Assembly (NCBI RefSeq): GCF_030405905.1
Contig: NZ_JASATW010000001.1
Coordinates: forward strand, 1 to 64,000
Reading direction: 5' to 3'
From: Sphaerothrix gracilis
GTDB lineage: Bacteria; Cyanobacteriota; Cyanobacteriia; Phormidesmidales; Phormidesmidaceae
Length of the DNA stretch: 64,000 nt
Under the pieces are notes generated by a model. The model was not told where the DNA came from, did no database searches, and worked only from the letters and a program-made list of their open reading frames with translations. This document shows, piece after piece, positions 31,759-40,789 of the stretch; position 1 is the first letter of the stretch, and each line of letters starts with the position of its first letter. The position numbers and the translations under genes were made by a program.

Positions 31759-32241
31759 ATGCTTGCGGCTGTTTGTTTTGGGGTTGCTTTTGTCTTAGCT
31801 AGCCTGGTGGAATACTGGCTGCACCGCCTGATGCACGTTTCAGCTCGGATTGGCGAGCGCCACCGCGATCACCACCGCCGCAATGAGGGGCAGGGCGTGC
31901 TGTGGGAGTTTAGAGACTACGTGCGCGGCAGCTTCGTGGTGATGATTATTCCTTTCTTTTTCTCTCTAGAAGCGGGCTTGGGCTGGACGCTGGGCGCGAT
32001 CGCCTATGCCGCCTTTTCTGCCTACGCCCATCAGCTCCAGCATGAAAATCCCCGCAAGTGCTTCTGGATGAAGATGCCCGTCCACTATGTGCACCATAAA
32101 TATGGCATGTGGCACCACAACTTTGGTCTAGCCGTAGACTGGTGGGATCACATCTTTGGCACTTACAAGCCGGTCGAGTGGCCTGCTGCCGATGATCTGC
32201 AAATGCCGGAGCGATCGCGCTGGCAGCTTCGCTGGTGGTAA
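31759..32241 (+). CDS. fatty acid hydroxylase/sterol desaturase family protein
   Basis: 160 residues from the ATG at 31759, which has GAGGAG upstream. Histidine clusters of the di-iron membrane hydroxylase family: HRLMH (22-26), HRDHH (35-39), HQLQH (91-95), HYVHH (109-113) and WHHNFG. The protein is short for the family (many are 200-300) but contains all clusters, with two to three hydrophobic stretches. Beta-carotene hydroxylase-like and sterol desaturase-like enzymes share this pattern; substrate unresolved. Terminator directly after. Confidence 0.82.
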   Translation: MLAAVCFGVAFVLASLVEYWLHRLMHVSARIGERHRDHHRRNEGQGVLWEFRDYVRGSFVVMIIPFFFSLEAGLGWTLGAIAYAAFSAYAHQLQHENPRKCFWMKMPVHYVHHKYGMWHHNFGLAVDWWDHIFGTYKPVEWPAADDLQMPERSRWQLRWW

Positions 32242-32252
32242 ATTGCCTACAG

Positions 32253-32285
32253 AAATGCCTGAGTTCGCAAGGACTCAGGCATTTT
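32253..32285 (+). terminator. terminator of the hydroxylase gene
   Basis: AAATGCCTGAGT (32253-32264) pairs perfectly with ACTCAGGCATTT (32273-32284), an 8-nt loop, then a short T run. Lies 11 bp after the stop. Confidence 0.65.
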
Positions 32286-32328
32286 AGGGAAGTAAAAGTT
32301 TGTCGCTAGACGCAGACTAAGCTGGCGA

Positions 32329-32628
32329 CTATTCTGGATCTTCAGAAGGTAGCTCAACGTCTACGTCCGGGGTTGTAATGGTTTCTTCTTCCTGAGTGAC
32401 TTCCACTTCAGGTACGGTGACCTCTTGCTGCTCCGTCCCTACCTCAACCTCAGGTCCTTCAACCTCATATTCAGGCACTTCACCCGGATCAACCTGCACA
32501 TCTACGTCCGGAGCTTCTCCGGCCTCTTCTTTTGTGACTTCGCAGCTAGCGGCAAAGAGGGCTAAAAATGCGATCAGAGATCCGCGTAAAAGATTGCTAC
32601 CCACAGAGCGTGATAGAAAATTTAGCAT
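32329..32628 (-). CDS. small acidic lipoprotein with Val/Glu repeats
   Basis: 99 residues. Signal peptide with lipobox FAASC, Cys29 the likely lipidated residue. The mature part is made of repeating PxVxV units rich in Glu and Asp (PDVDVQVDPGEVPEYEVEG, PEVEVGTEQQEVTVPEVEV, TPDVDVELP) and no other hydrophobic residue. The pattern suggests an extended beta-strand-like or disordered acidic chain tethered to a membrane. No family is recognised. ATG start and AT-rich 5' region; downstream is the convergent hydroxylase terminator. Confidence 0.65.
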   Translation of the reverse strand: MLNFLSRSVGSNLLRGSLIAFLALFAASCEVTKEEAGEAPDVDVQVDPGEVPEYEVEGPEVEVGTEQQEVTVPEVEVTQEEETITTPDVDVELPSEDPE

Positions 32629-32894
32629 TTGATTTACCTTTAATTTGAAAAATAAATTGTAGATTCACACAGATAACATCATAAGCAAAATATCAAACAA
32701 ATAGCCTCATCCATAAGAGCCAGATTTTGGAGAAATTTATTTCTTGCTATGGTCAGATGAATTTGATTTTTCTCTCTTTGAACTCCGTTTTGACCGGATA
32801 GTTTTTGCAAAAAAAATGTAGCCAGAAGCTTGCCTGTAGACTTGCTCAGTTTAAGCTTATTTAAACTTGAACAAAGTTTTAGCTGGGCTGGCCT

Positions 32895-33725
32895 TTAAAG
32901 CAAAAATTCTTCAATTGCTGCCGCAACGCCATGCTGTTCTACAGAAGGAGCGATCCATTCGGCAACCGCCTGCACGCCTGCTGGAGCCTCTCCCATTGCC
33001 ACCCCAATACCGGCATATTGAATCATTTCTAAGTCGTTAAAGTTATCGCCTATCGTCATGACCTGATCAGCGGAGAGCTGGAGCAAATCCTCCGCCAAAA
33101 ATTTAACGGCAGCTCCTTTGTTTGCCTGAGGGCTTGTGACTTCAAAAAAAGTAGAAACTGAGCTAGTGAAATAAAGATCCTCAGGACGATAATGCTGCCG
33201 CAATTCTGATAGCAGGGAGCGCACCACTTCCGGTTGAGGACTCAGCGCCAATAGCTTAGTTGTTTCTAAGGTCAGGTTGTTTTCTAAGAAAGTACGCAAA
33301 TCTCCGGCAGCAATGGGCTGAATCTGCGATCGCGCCGCATATTCCTGCGTATCAGCAATGATTTCGCGTACGTGCAGGCGATCGTCAATATAGAGGTGAA
33401 TTGACAGCGCCTGTTCCGCTTCTAGAGGCGCTAGGTACTCTAAAAGTCTCAGGGCGTGCTGACGAGGTAATGGGCTGTGCTGATAGAGCTTCTGAGTCAG
33501 CGGATCTTTAATCAAGGCTCCCTGATAGCTCATCAGCGGCAGGGTAGAATTAACTGCCTGATGAAACCGAATGGCGGAGCAGTACATGCGGCCTGTGGCG
33601 ATCGCCACTTGAATCCCTTTTTGCTGAGCCGCTTGAATTGCTTTTAGCACCGTCGGTTCAATTTGATTTGAGCGACCGGATAGCGTACCGTCGATGTCGA
33701 GTACCAATAGCTGTATCTTGCTCAA
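32895..33725 (-). CDS. Cof-type HAD-IIB phosphatase
   Basis: 276 residues. LVLDIDGTL places nucleophile Asp10 and Asp12; VAIATGR follows as motif II and TIGDNFNDLEMIQYAGIGVAMGEA as motif IV near the C-terminus. The C2B cap occupies roughly 85-185. Members dephosphorylate sugar phosphates, flavin precursors and other metabolites; substrate not known. TTG start with AGGAG upstream, as no in-frame ATG is near. Single gene on the minus strand. Confidence 0.88.
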   Translation of the reverse strand: MSKIQLLVLDIDGTLSGRSNQIEPTVLKAIQAAQQKGIQVAIATGRMYCSAIRFHQAVNSTLPLMSYQGALIKDPLTQKLYQHSPLPRQHALRLLEYLAPLEAEQALSIHLYIDDRLHVREIIADTQEYAARSQIQPIAAGDLRTFLENNLTLETTKLLALSPQPEVVRSLLSELRQHYRPEDLYFTSSVSTFFEVTSPQANKGAAVKFLAEDLLQLSADQVMTIGDNFNDLEMIQYAGIGVAMGEAPAGVQAVAEWIAPSVEQHGVAAAIEEFLL

Positions 33726-33822
33726 GGTTGATCTCCTATGATGAACTCCTTACTTTTTAACTGAGCCTAGCAGCCATGATGGGATTAGGATTGCCTCAGC
33801 CACTTACAGGCTGGCCCTGCCG

Positions 33823-34782
33823 ATGAAGGGGGGAATAACTCAGCGTCAACTGACTCGTCGCCTGCTGATGGTGACACTTTGGATGCTGCTGCTAATTTTG
33901 GCGGTTGAGGCCGGTGTAGGCTGGGTTAGTCAGTCCCTCAGCCTGCTGGCCGAATCTCTGCATACGCTGGTTGATGGCTTTAGCACTGTTTTAAGTCTGA
34001 TTGCCGTGGCTTCGCCGCAGCGCACCTTAGGCCGCGAGATTTGGGGGCATGGCCGCACTGAGGTTGCCTGCACCCTGCTGCTGGTTTCTTTTCTAGGCTT
34101 TGCCGGATTTAGCCTGATTATTATCAGTTTGCAGCAAATGGAGACTGCTGCTCAGGGAACGGGGACTGCTTTTTCAGTCAATCTGGATGTGAGGCTTGTC
34201 CAGTTAGTGATGGCAATGATTCTGGTGCAGATTGGCATTGCACTATTCTGCGGCTATCAGGCTAAACAGCTCGACAGCCTTGCTTTCAAGCTCAATACTA
34301 ATCATATTTTGCAGGATAGCTGGATCAGCCTAGCACTGCTGCTGGGGCTGCTGGGGGTTTTACGCGGCTATCGCTGGCTCGATCCTTTGCTCTCAATTTT
34401 GCTGGTGGGAATGGCGGGCCGCAGTCTATGGCAGGTGATGACGGCGCAGCTACCGATGCTGCTGCGGCCAACGGCGATCGCTCCGGAGGCGATCGCCCAG
34501 ATTGTCAACACTGTTGAGGGCGTGCTGCGCTGTACTCGCATTCGCACGCGGGGCATGGTGGGGCGACAGGTCTGGGTAGAGGTGTGGCTGGTGCTGCACC
34601 CGGAATATCTGGTGCAGGCCCAGCAGATTGGCGAGCAGATTGAGGCTGTTATTCGCGATCGCTACGGCCCCGTCCGCGCCCTGATCTGGATTGAAGAAAA
34701 CTTTACGCCCATGAGCGACATTGCCGAAGTGCTGCCAGCAGACGAACCTTACCCGTTTTCAGAAACGGACTACTGGGAATAG
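33823..34782 (+). CDS. cation diffusion facilitator (CDF) metal transporter
   Basis: 319 residues with about five to six spans. In span 2 ESLHTLVDGFS gives the metal site His47-xxx-Asp51, and in span 5 NHILQDSW gives a second HxxxD. This HD-HD pattern is the zinc-type signature. GHGRTEVA is the cytoplasmic loop motif of the family. The C-terminal cytoplasmic domain (about 225-300) is present. It exports divalent cations by proton antiport; metal choice rests on the HD pattern only. Starts with ATG. Confidence 0.85.
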   Translation: MKGGITQRQLTRRLLMVTLWMLLLILAVEAGVGWVSQSLSLLAESLHTLVDGFSTVLSLIAVASPQRTLGREIWGHGRTEVACTLLLVSFLGFAGFSLIIISLQQMETAAQGTGTAFSVNLDVRLVQLVMAMILVQIGIALFCGYQAKQLDSLAFKLNTNHILQDSWISLALLLGLLGVLRGYRWLDPLLSILLVGMAGRSLWQVMTAQLPMLLRPTAIAPEAIAQIVNTVEGVLRCTRIRTRGMVGRQVWVEVWLVLHPEYLVQAQQIGEQIEAVIRDRYGPVRALIWIEENFTPMSDIAEVLPADEPYPFSETDYWE

Positions 34783-34881
34783 CTGGGATGAGCGTCGGTG
34801 CCTAGTCCATCTAAGCAGTGGACCAAACCAAGGCCAGCTTGGCTTGATCCCAGATAATTCTGGCGCTGACGTTCAAGGTAT

Positions 34882-36198
34882 TCAGTTATCGAACTGTAGC
34901 GCCTTGCCCCGCACCGTATCGTCAAAATCACCGTGATCAAACGCCACCTGACCGCCCACAATCGTCATCACCGGCCAGCCCGTTAAATCCCACCCTTCAA
35001 AGGGACTCCAGCCGCATTTAGTCTGCAACTCTTCCCGCAGCACCGGGCGGTAGGTTTCGAGGTCAACCAGAATTAGATCGGCGTCATACCCCGGCGCGAT
35101 CGCCCCTTTATTGGGAATTTGGTACGCCTTAGCCACAGCTGCAGACATCCAGTTTGCCACCTGCGCCACTGTGCAGCGCCCCCGCATAGCCTGGGTCAGC
35201 ATCAGCGGCAGCGACGTTTCCACCCCCGGCATTCCCGAAGGTGTCGCCGGATAGCCCTTGCCCTTTTCTTCTAAGGTGTGGGGGGCATGGTCGGTGGCAA
35301 TGAAGTCAATCACGCCGTCTAGCAGCGCCTGCCATAGCACCTCGTTATCATGGGTCGAGCGCAGAGGTGGATTCATTTGCGCTAGGGTGCCAATGGTTTC
35401 ATAGGCCGCTGTATTGAGCAGCAAATGTTGGGGGGTGACTTCCGCTGTGACCCAGGCAGGCTTATCCTGCCGCAGCAGTTCAGCTTCCTCTGCCGTAGAT
35501 AGGTGCAGAATATGCAGCCGTCGCTGATATTTCTTGGAAAGCTTCAGGGCTAGCTGGGTAGCCTCTAGGGCAGCCTGATTGTCCTGAATTTGGGAATGGA
35601 CTTTGGGGTCGGTGCGTCCGGCAAACTGCTGCCGCCGCTCTAAAATACGAGCCTGGTTTTCGGCATGAACCGCAATTAGGCGATCGCCCTCAGCAAAAAT
35701 TGGCTCGATCGCGGCTTCTGTATCTACCAGCAGCGGCCCGTGCTGGGATCCCATAAAGATTTTGATGCCGGGGGTGGGCTTAGCTGTCCGCAAATCTGGC
35801 AAATTCTTGGGCGTAGCCCCAATAAAAAAGCCATAGTTCACCAAAGACTTAGTCGCTGCCAGCTCCAGCTTAGAATCTAGCGTCGCCTGATCGATCGTTA
35901 GCGGCTTAGTATTGGGCATCTCCAGATATGAGGTGACGCCGCCGCGAGCGCAGGCATGGGAAGCGGTATAGAGGTCTTCTTTGTGCTCTAGTCCCGGCTC
36001 CCGGAAATGCACTTGCGGATCAATTACCCCTGGCAGCAGGGTTTGACCCTTAGCATCAACAACTCGTGCGCCTGGCACAGGTTCGATGGTGGCGGCCACC
36101 TGCGCAATGCGATCGCCCTCAAGGCTAACATCTCCGGTTGTAAATTCGCCGGAGGGCAGCAGAATGCGAGCGTTTTGAATCAGGAGTGTGGCTGTCAT
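34882..36198 (-). CDS. pyrC: dihydroorotase-type amidohydrolase
   Basis: 438 residues. Family features are DPQVHFREPGLEHKED near the N-terminus, EMPNTKPLT, VHAENQAR, LHILHLST and ATDHAPHTLEEK, plus GMPGVETSLPLML. In most dihydroorotases the first motif is HxH; here it is QxH, while the other metal ligands look present. The QVHFREPG form is, as I recall, seen in a subfamily of bacterial dihydroorotases. Pyrimidine synthesis (carbamoyl aspartate to dihydroorotate) is the likely role. ATG start; divergent from lepB. Confidence 0.85.
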   Translation of the reverse strand: MTATLLIQNARILLPSGEFTTGDVSLEGDRIAQVAATIEPVPGARVVDAKGQTLLPGVIDPQVHFREPGLEHKEDLYTASHACARGGVTSYLEMPNTKPLTIDQATLDSKLELAATKSLVNYGFFIGATPKNLPDLRTAKPTPGIKIFMGSQHGPLLVDTEAAIEPIFAEGDRLIAVHAENQARILERRQQFAGRTDPKVHSQIQDNQAALEATQLALKLSKKYQRRLHILHLSTAEEAELLRQDKPAWVTAEVTPQHLLLNTAAYETIGTLAQMNPPLRSTHDNEVLWQALLDGVIDFIATDHAPHTLEEKGKGYPATPSGMPGVETSLPLMLTQAMRGRCTVAQVANWMSAAVAKAYQIPNKGAIAPGYDADLILVDLETYRPVLREELQTKCGWSPFEGWDLTGWPVMTIVGGQVAFDHGDFDDTVRGKALQFDN

Positions 36199-36345
36199 GG
36201 GAACAAATTTTTAAGCAGCAGAGGGCCGTGCAGATATCTTATCTTCTCTAACGCACCTAAGACTTTACAAAGAGATCGATCGCCTAGCAATAAATTGACT
36301 ATGATCGGTTAGTTACTGCTCTTGTTAGGATTTAGGTTTTTGCCT

Positions 36346-36960
36346 GTGGCCGACAATTCCCACCAGTCTCCGCCGCCCGGTTCAGAGGAAGCCAAGCCGT
36401 CTGTGCCGTCTGCGCCGCCGGTCCAATCGCCGCCTACAGTCAATCCTTGGGTAGAAGCCATTCAAACCGTCGGGCTGAGCATCGTCTTAGCGCTCGGCAT
36501 TCGCCACTTTGTCGCAGAGGCTCGCTATATTCCCTCAGGCTCTATGGAGCCGACGCTCCAGATCAACGATCGCTTAGTGGTTGAAAAAATTAGCTATCAC
36601 TTCAATCAGCCCGATCGCGGCGATATTGTCGTCTTCTGGCCGCCGGACAATCTATTTCCGGCTGGCGGTCGCCGGGATGCTTTCATCAAGCGGATCATTG
36701 GCCTGCCAGGAGACACCGTTGAGGTGAGTGGGGGTCAGGTATTTGTCAACGAGCAGGCTTTAGCAGAAGACTATATCAAAGCGCCCCCTAACTATCAGTG
36801 GGGACCTGAAACCGTGCCGCCGGAGCAATATTTAGTGCTGGGAGACAACCGCAACAGCAGCTTTGACAGTCACTCCTGGGGCTTTGTCCCCCAAGAAAAC
36901 ATCATTGGCCGCGCTGTTGTCCGCTTTTGGCCACCTAGCCGCGTGGGAGGGCTAGACTAA
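36346..36960 (+). CDS. lepB: signal peptidase I
   Basis: 204 residues from the GTG at 36346 (a TTG at 36322 is also possible). Pro/Ser-rich N-terminal region, one span (about 38-56), then PSGSMEPTL with nucleophile Ser66 and DAFIKRIIGLPGD with general base Lys115, and LGDNRNSSFDSHSWGFV (box E). Cleaves Sec and Tat signal peptides at the periplasmic or thylakoid-lumen face. Convergent, with a 4-bp overlap, with the MBL-fold gene. Confidence 0.93.
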   Translation: MADNSHQSPPPGSEEAKPSVPSAPPVQSPPTVNPWVEAIQTVGLSIVLALGIRHFVAEARYIPSGSMEPTLQINDRLVVEKISYHFNQPDRGDIVVFWPPDNLFPAGGRRDAFIKRIIGLPGDTVEVSGGQVFVNEQALAEDYIKAPPNYQWGPETVPPEQYLVLGDNRNSSFDSHSWGFVPQENIIGRAVVRFWPPSRVGGLD

Positions 36961-37655
36961 GCGGAGGCCATAATGCGTCCGCAGCGCTCGTTAGCAGGAA
37001 CCGCCTCCATTATTTTCTGCGGATTAGGCAGGTTGAGCTGTCCCATAAGCTCGATAAATTCGTCCCGGCTGTGCCCCTCAAAGCGGGGATTGAACTGTTG
37101 CTCCTCAGCAATGGTGGAAACTGTGTGGCCGCGATAATCATGGGCTGGATAAACCTGAGTATCATCGGGGAGCGTGAACAGCTTTTGCGTCACAGAGTCG
37201 TAAAGCACACCCGCATCCCCGCTTTGAAAATCGGTACGGCCACAGCCGCGAATGAATAAAGCATCGCCCGTTAAGACGCGATCGCTATTGATGAGATAGG
37301 CCATGTGGCTATCGGTGTGGCCGGGCGTGGCGATCGCCCGAATTTGAACTTGGCCGAGCGGGAGTAATTCGCCGTCTTGAATAAAGCGATCGGCGCAGGT
37401 CGCAGGAGCGCTAGCAGGCACGATGCCCTGACAGCCTGATAGCTCTCTTAGTCTGCTGGCACCCGTAATATGATCGGCGTGGATATGGGTTTCTAGGCAG
37501 AATCGCAGCTTCAGTCCTAGCTCTTGCAGTAGCTTGAAATCTCGCTCAACTTGCTCTAATACCGGATCGACGAGGACGGCAATTTGCTGCTGGGCATCGG
37601 CAATTAAATAGGTGTAGGTGTTGGAGGTTTGATCGAATAGCTGCCGAAAAATCAT
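36957..37655 (-). CDS. MBL-fold persulfide dioxygenase-like protein (ETHE1 type)
   Basis: 232 residues. THIHADH (56-62) gives His57, His59, Asp61 and His62; PGHTDSH gives His113; LTGDALF gives Asp131; YPAHDYRGHTVSTI gives His172, and the end NPRFEGHSRDEF is typical of ETHE1. ETHE1 proteins are mono-iron persulfide dioxygenases oxidising glutathione persulfide to sulfite. Length (ETHE1 about 240-250) agrees and glyoxalase II is less likely because the C-terminal HAGH domain is missing. ATG start. Confidence 0.85.
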   Translation of the reverse strand: MIFRQLFDQTSNTYTYLIADAQQQIAVLVDPVLEQVERDFKLLQELGLKLRFCLETHIHADHITGASRLRELSGCQGIVPASAPATCADRFIQDGELLPLGQVQIRAIATPGHTDSHMAYLINSDRVLTGDALFIRGCGRTDFQSGDAGVLYDSVTQKLFTLPDDTQVYPAHDYRGHTVSTIAEEQQFNPRFEGHSRDEFIELMGQLNLPNPQKIMEAVPANERCGRIMASA

Positions 37656-37758
37656 GGCTCATCCCTCCTGCTTTTCAATTTTCTAAAGGCAGTTTCTAAC
37701 TATCTACCTTAATTATATTTTTATCTATGAGTAGAGTTTCAACGGCGGCTCTATCAGC

Positions 37759-37788
37759 AAAAAAAGCGGATGGAAAGAATCCATCCGC
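37759..37788 (-). terminator. terminator of dnaK
   Basis: GCGGATGG (37766-37773) pairs perfectly with CCATCCGC (37781-37788); on the minus strand it runs into seven or more T. It lies about 92 bp after the dnaK stop. Confidence 0.85.
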
Positions 37789-37879
37789 CCCTTGCTAGCC
37801 GGAGCAAGGCTGAGGCTATGTTTGGGCGAACAGGCGTCAGCGCTAGGCGATCGCCTGTTCAGCCAGTTATTGCAGCTTG

Positions 37880-39808
37880 CTACTTGTTGGCGTCTGACTC
37901 TGAAAACTCAGCGTCAATCACGTCATCTTCACTGCCCGTAGCGCTGGTGCTATCGCTGGGAGCAGCACCTGCATCAGCACCCGGAGCACCGGCGGCAGCG
38001 GCCCCATCACCTTGCTGATAGAGATTGCTGCTGACCGCGTAGAGAGACTGCTGCAGTTCGGTAGTGAGAGACTTAATCTTGTCAAAGTCTTCGCTTTCGA
38101 TCGCGGCTCTCAGCTCTTTGATCTGGCCGTCAATCTTCTCTTTGTCAGCGGCAGGCACCTTATCGCCTAGCTCACCAATTTGCTTCTCAGCCTGATAGGT
38201 GAGGGAGTCTGCCTGGTTCTTGAGATCGATTCGCTCGCGGCGCTCTTTGTCAGCGGCTGCGTTGGCTTCGGCATCCTTCACCATCCGATCGACTTCGTTC
38301 TCATCTAGAGTAGAAGCCCCGGTGATGCTGATGGACTGCTCTTTGCCCGTACCTTTGTCCTTGGCCGTGACGTTGAGGATGCCGTTGGCATCAATGTCAA
38401 AGATGACCTCAATCTGAGGGACACCCCGAGGAGCCGGCGGAATGCCATCTAGGCGGAAGGTGCCCAAGCTCTTGTTGTCATTAGACATTTCCCGCTCACC
38501 CTGCAGCACATGGATTTCCACATTCTGCTGGCCGTCTACCGCCGTAGAAAAGACCTCAGACTTCTTGGTGGGAACGGTGGTGTTACGCGGAATTAGCTTA
38601 GTCATTACGCCACCCAGGGTTTCTACCCCCAAGGACAACGGCGTCACGTCTAGCAGCAGAATATCTTTGACTTCACCTGCCAAAACCCCTGCCTGAATAG
38701 CTGCCCCAACGGCAACCACTTCGTCCGGGTTAACGCTTTGGTTAGGCTCTTTGCCCAGAACTCGCTTCACCAGCTCTTTCACAGCCGGAATTCGGGTTGA
38801 ACCACCCACCAGGACAATCTCATCGATATTCTCTTTGCTGAGCTTGGCATCTTTCAGCGCATTCTCAACCGGAATACGACAGCGATCGATTAGATCAGAA
38901 ACCAGTTCCTCAAACTTGGCGCGAGTTAGCGTCGTGTCGAGGTGCTTAGGTCCGTCTTGGGTCGCCGTGATGAAGGGCAGGTTAATTTCGCTTTGGGTAG
39001 CGCTAGAGAGTTCAATCTTGGCTTTTTCAGCGGCTTCGGTCAGGCGCTGGAGCGCTTGCTTGTCTTTGCGCAGGTCAATACCTTCTGACTTGGCAAACTC
39101 TTCGGCTAGATAGTCAACAATCTTTTTGTCAAAGTCGTCACCACCGAGGTGAGTGTCACCTGAAGTCGAGAGAACTTCAAAGACGCCATCGCCCACTTCT
39201 AGAATGGAAACGTCGAAGGTACCGCCCCCTAAGTCAAAAACGAGAATTGTCTCGTTGCTCTTTTTGTCGAGGCCGTAGGCCAGTGAAGCCGCCGTTGGCT
39301 CGTTGATGATGCGCAGAACTTCGACTCCGGCAATGCGGCCAGCATCTTTGGTGGCCTGACGCTGGGAGTCATTGAAGTAAGCAGGCACTGTAATCACCGC
39401 CTGGGTGACGGTTTCGCCAATATACTTGCTCGCGTCATCTACCAGCTTGCGCAGCACCTGGGCTGCAATCTCTTCGGGGGCAAACTGCTTGTCTACGTTG
39501 GAAGACTCTAGGCGAACGTTACCGCCAGAGTTGAGGACGTTGTAAGCGACCTCGGTTGCTTCGTTGGTCACTTCGTCGAAGCGGCGACCGATGAAGCGCT
39601 TAACAGAATAAAAGGTGTTGCCTGGATTCATTACCGCCTGACGTTTGGCGATTTGACCGACGAGGCGATCGCCATTTTTGGCGTAGGCCACGACAGAAGG
39701 CGTAGTCCGAAAACCCTCGGCGTTAGCAATAACAGCAGGCTTACCACCTTCCATTACCGCTACACAAGAGTTAGTTGTTCCTAAATCGATGCCAACAACT
39801 TTGGCCAT
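37880..39808 (-). CDS. dnaK: chaperone DnaK (Hsp70)
   Basis: 642 residues, full length. N-terminal ATPase starts with VVGIDLGTTNSCVAVMEGG, contains VPAYFNDSQRQATKDAGRIAG, EPTAASLAYG and DLGGGTFDVSILEVGDGVFEV. Linker DILLLDVTPLSLG precedes the substrate-binding domain, and the tail ends in EDDVIDAEF. That tail is typical of the main cyanobacterial DnaK2 among several paralogues. Folds and protects proteins with DnaJ and GrpE, neither of which is nearby. ATG start; no CIRCE operator was seen in the upstream 180 bp. Terminator at 37759-37788. Confidence 0.97.
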   Translation of the reverse strand: MAKVVGIDLGTTNSCVAVMEGGKPAVIANAEGFRTTPSVVAYAKNGDRLVGQIAKRQAVMNPGNTFYSVKRFIGRRFDEVTNEATEVAYNVLNSGGNVRLESSNVDKQFAPEEIAAQVLRKLVDDASKYIGETVTQAVITVPAYFNDSQRQATKDAGRIAGVEVLRIINEPTAASLAYGLDKKSNETILVFDLGGGTFDVSILEVGDGVFEVLSTSGDTHLGGDDFDKKIVDYLAEEFAKSEGIDLRKDKQALQRLTEAAEKAKIELSSATQSEINLPFITATQDGPKHLDTTLTRAKFEELVSDLIDRCRIPVENALKDAKLSKENIDEIVLVGGSTRIPAVKELVKRVLGKEPNQSVNPDEVVAVGAAIQAGVLAGEVKDILLLDVTPLSLGVETLGGVMTKLIPRNTTVPTKKSEVFSTAVDGQQNVEIHVLQGEREMSNDNKSLGTFRLDGIPPAPRGVPQIEVIFDIDANGILNVTAKDKGTGKEQSISITGASTLDENEVDRMVKDAEANAAADKERRERIDLKNQADSLTYQAEKQIGELGDKVPAADKEKIDGQIKELRAAIESEDFDKIKSLTTELQQSLYAVSSNLYQQGDGAAAAGAPGADAGAAPSDSTSATGSEDDVIDAEFSESDANK

Positions 39809-40001
39809 AAAATCTTGCTCCGGCTTAACAGCTATTTACTATAGTGCTAGGCAAAAGCGGTTCCCTGAAGGGGGGGTTACCGAACCTGAAGGTGAGGAAT
39901 TGACGGGGTTTCAGATGTTAGGTGATCAACTAACTCACTTTGTATTAGGATGACCAAATTAGCTATTTTCGGATAGATACAGGCCATTGGAGATTTGCAA
40001 A

Positions 40002-40271
40002 ATGACGGACTTGAATTCGACCCCCATAAGTAAAGCCGTTCTCAACAGTCTGAAAATCTTGGCAGAGCGAGGCGACCCGCAGGCGATTGAGGCGCTGGCG
40101 CGATCGCAGGAAATAGACTTTGATCTATCAGACGAAGACGCCAAAAACCTAGAGACAGAAGAGATCAAGGTAGTGCTGGAGTGGTCAGACGGCATGCATA
40201 TTGTGACCGATCATGGCGCTAGCTTTATTCCTAAGGAAGCGATTCCAGATGAGGATGAAGAGAGAGAATAA
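40002..40271 (+). CDS. small conserved hypothetical protein
   Basis: 89 residues from the ATG at 40002; an in-frame TTG at 39987 would add five. A helix (AVLNSLKILAERGDPQAIEALARSQEI) is followed by an acidic segment and VVLEWSDGMHIVTDHGASFIPKEAI; the end is a run of Asp/Glu. No enzyme motif. It is 29 bp upstream of the cupin gene on the same strand and may be co-expressed. Function unknown. Confidence 0.6.
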   Translation: MTDLNSTPISKAVLNSLKILAERGDPQAIEALARSQEIDFDLSDEDAKNLETEEIKVVLEWSDGMHIVTDHGASFIPKEAIPDEDEERE

Positions 40272-40300
40272 TCTTTATTCTTTTGCCAATTTTTACCGCC

Positions 40301-40756
40301 ATGCTAATTGACCTTGATCAAGTTGCCGAGCAGAGCAGCACTGACTATCCCGCTCCCTTCAAAGCCCTAGTGGCCGGACGCCTTCGCAAGCGGGTCGGCA
40401 ATGCAGCCGGCCTGACTAACTTCGGCGTCAATCTAGTGACGCTGCTGCCGGGGAGCAGTTCTGCCCTGCGCCACTGGCACGAAAAGCAAGATGAGTTCGT
40501 TTACGTTATTGCGGGCACACCGACGCTGATTACCTCAGCCGGGGAGCAGCTAATGACGCCTGGTATGATGGCAGGCTTTCCGGCGGCAACCGACAACGGC
40601 CATCACCTGGTTAATCGCTCTGATGCCCCCGTAGTCTATCTAGAAATTGGCGATCGCACTCCCGATGATATTGCCCACTACCCAGATGACGACCTAGTGG
40701 CGCATCACGCCGAAAACGGCTACGTTTTTACCCGGAAAGACGGCAGTTCTTACTGA
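40301..40756 (+). CDS. cupin-domain protein
   Basis: 151 residues from the ATG at 40301 (a TTG at 40283 is in frame). Cupin motif 1: G-x5-His58-x-His60-x4-Glu65 (ALRHWHEKQDEFVYVIAG). Motif 2: TPGMMAGFPAATDNGHHLVNRS with its His. Metal-binding is therefore expected. Similar single-cupin proteins act as isomerases, dioxygenases or binding proteins; reaction unknown. The C-terminal segment PDDIAHYPDDDLVAHHAENGYVFTRKDG is a conserved tail. Confidence 0.78.
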   Translation: MLIDLDQVAEQSSTDYPAPFKALVAGRLRKRVGNAAGLTNFGVNLVTLLPGSSSALRHWHEKQDEFVYVIAGTPTLITSAGEQLMTPGMMAGFPAATDNGHHLVNRSDAPVVYLEIGDRTPDDIAHYPDDDLVAHHAENGYVFTRKDGSSY

Positions 40757-40789
40757 AGTTGACCAGGCAAGCCCCCCCATTTTGAGTCA

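Noticed and set aside
39809..40001. CIRCE-type operator upstream of dnaK
   Set aside because: No TTAGCACTC...GAGTGCTAA or clear variant could be found.
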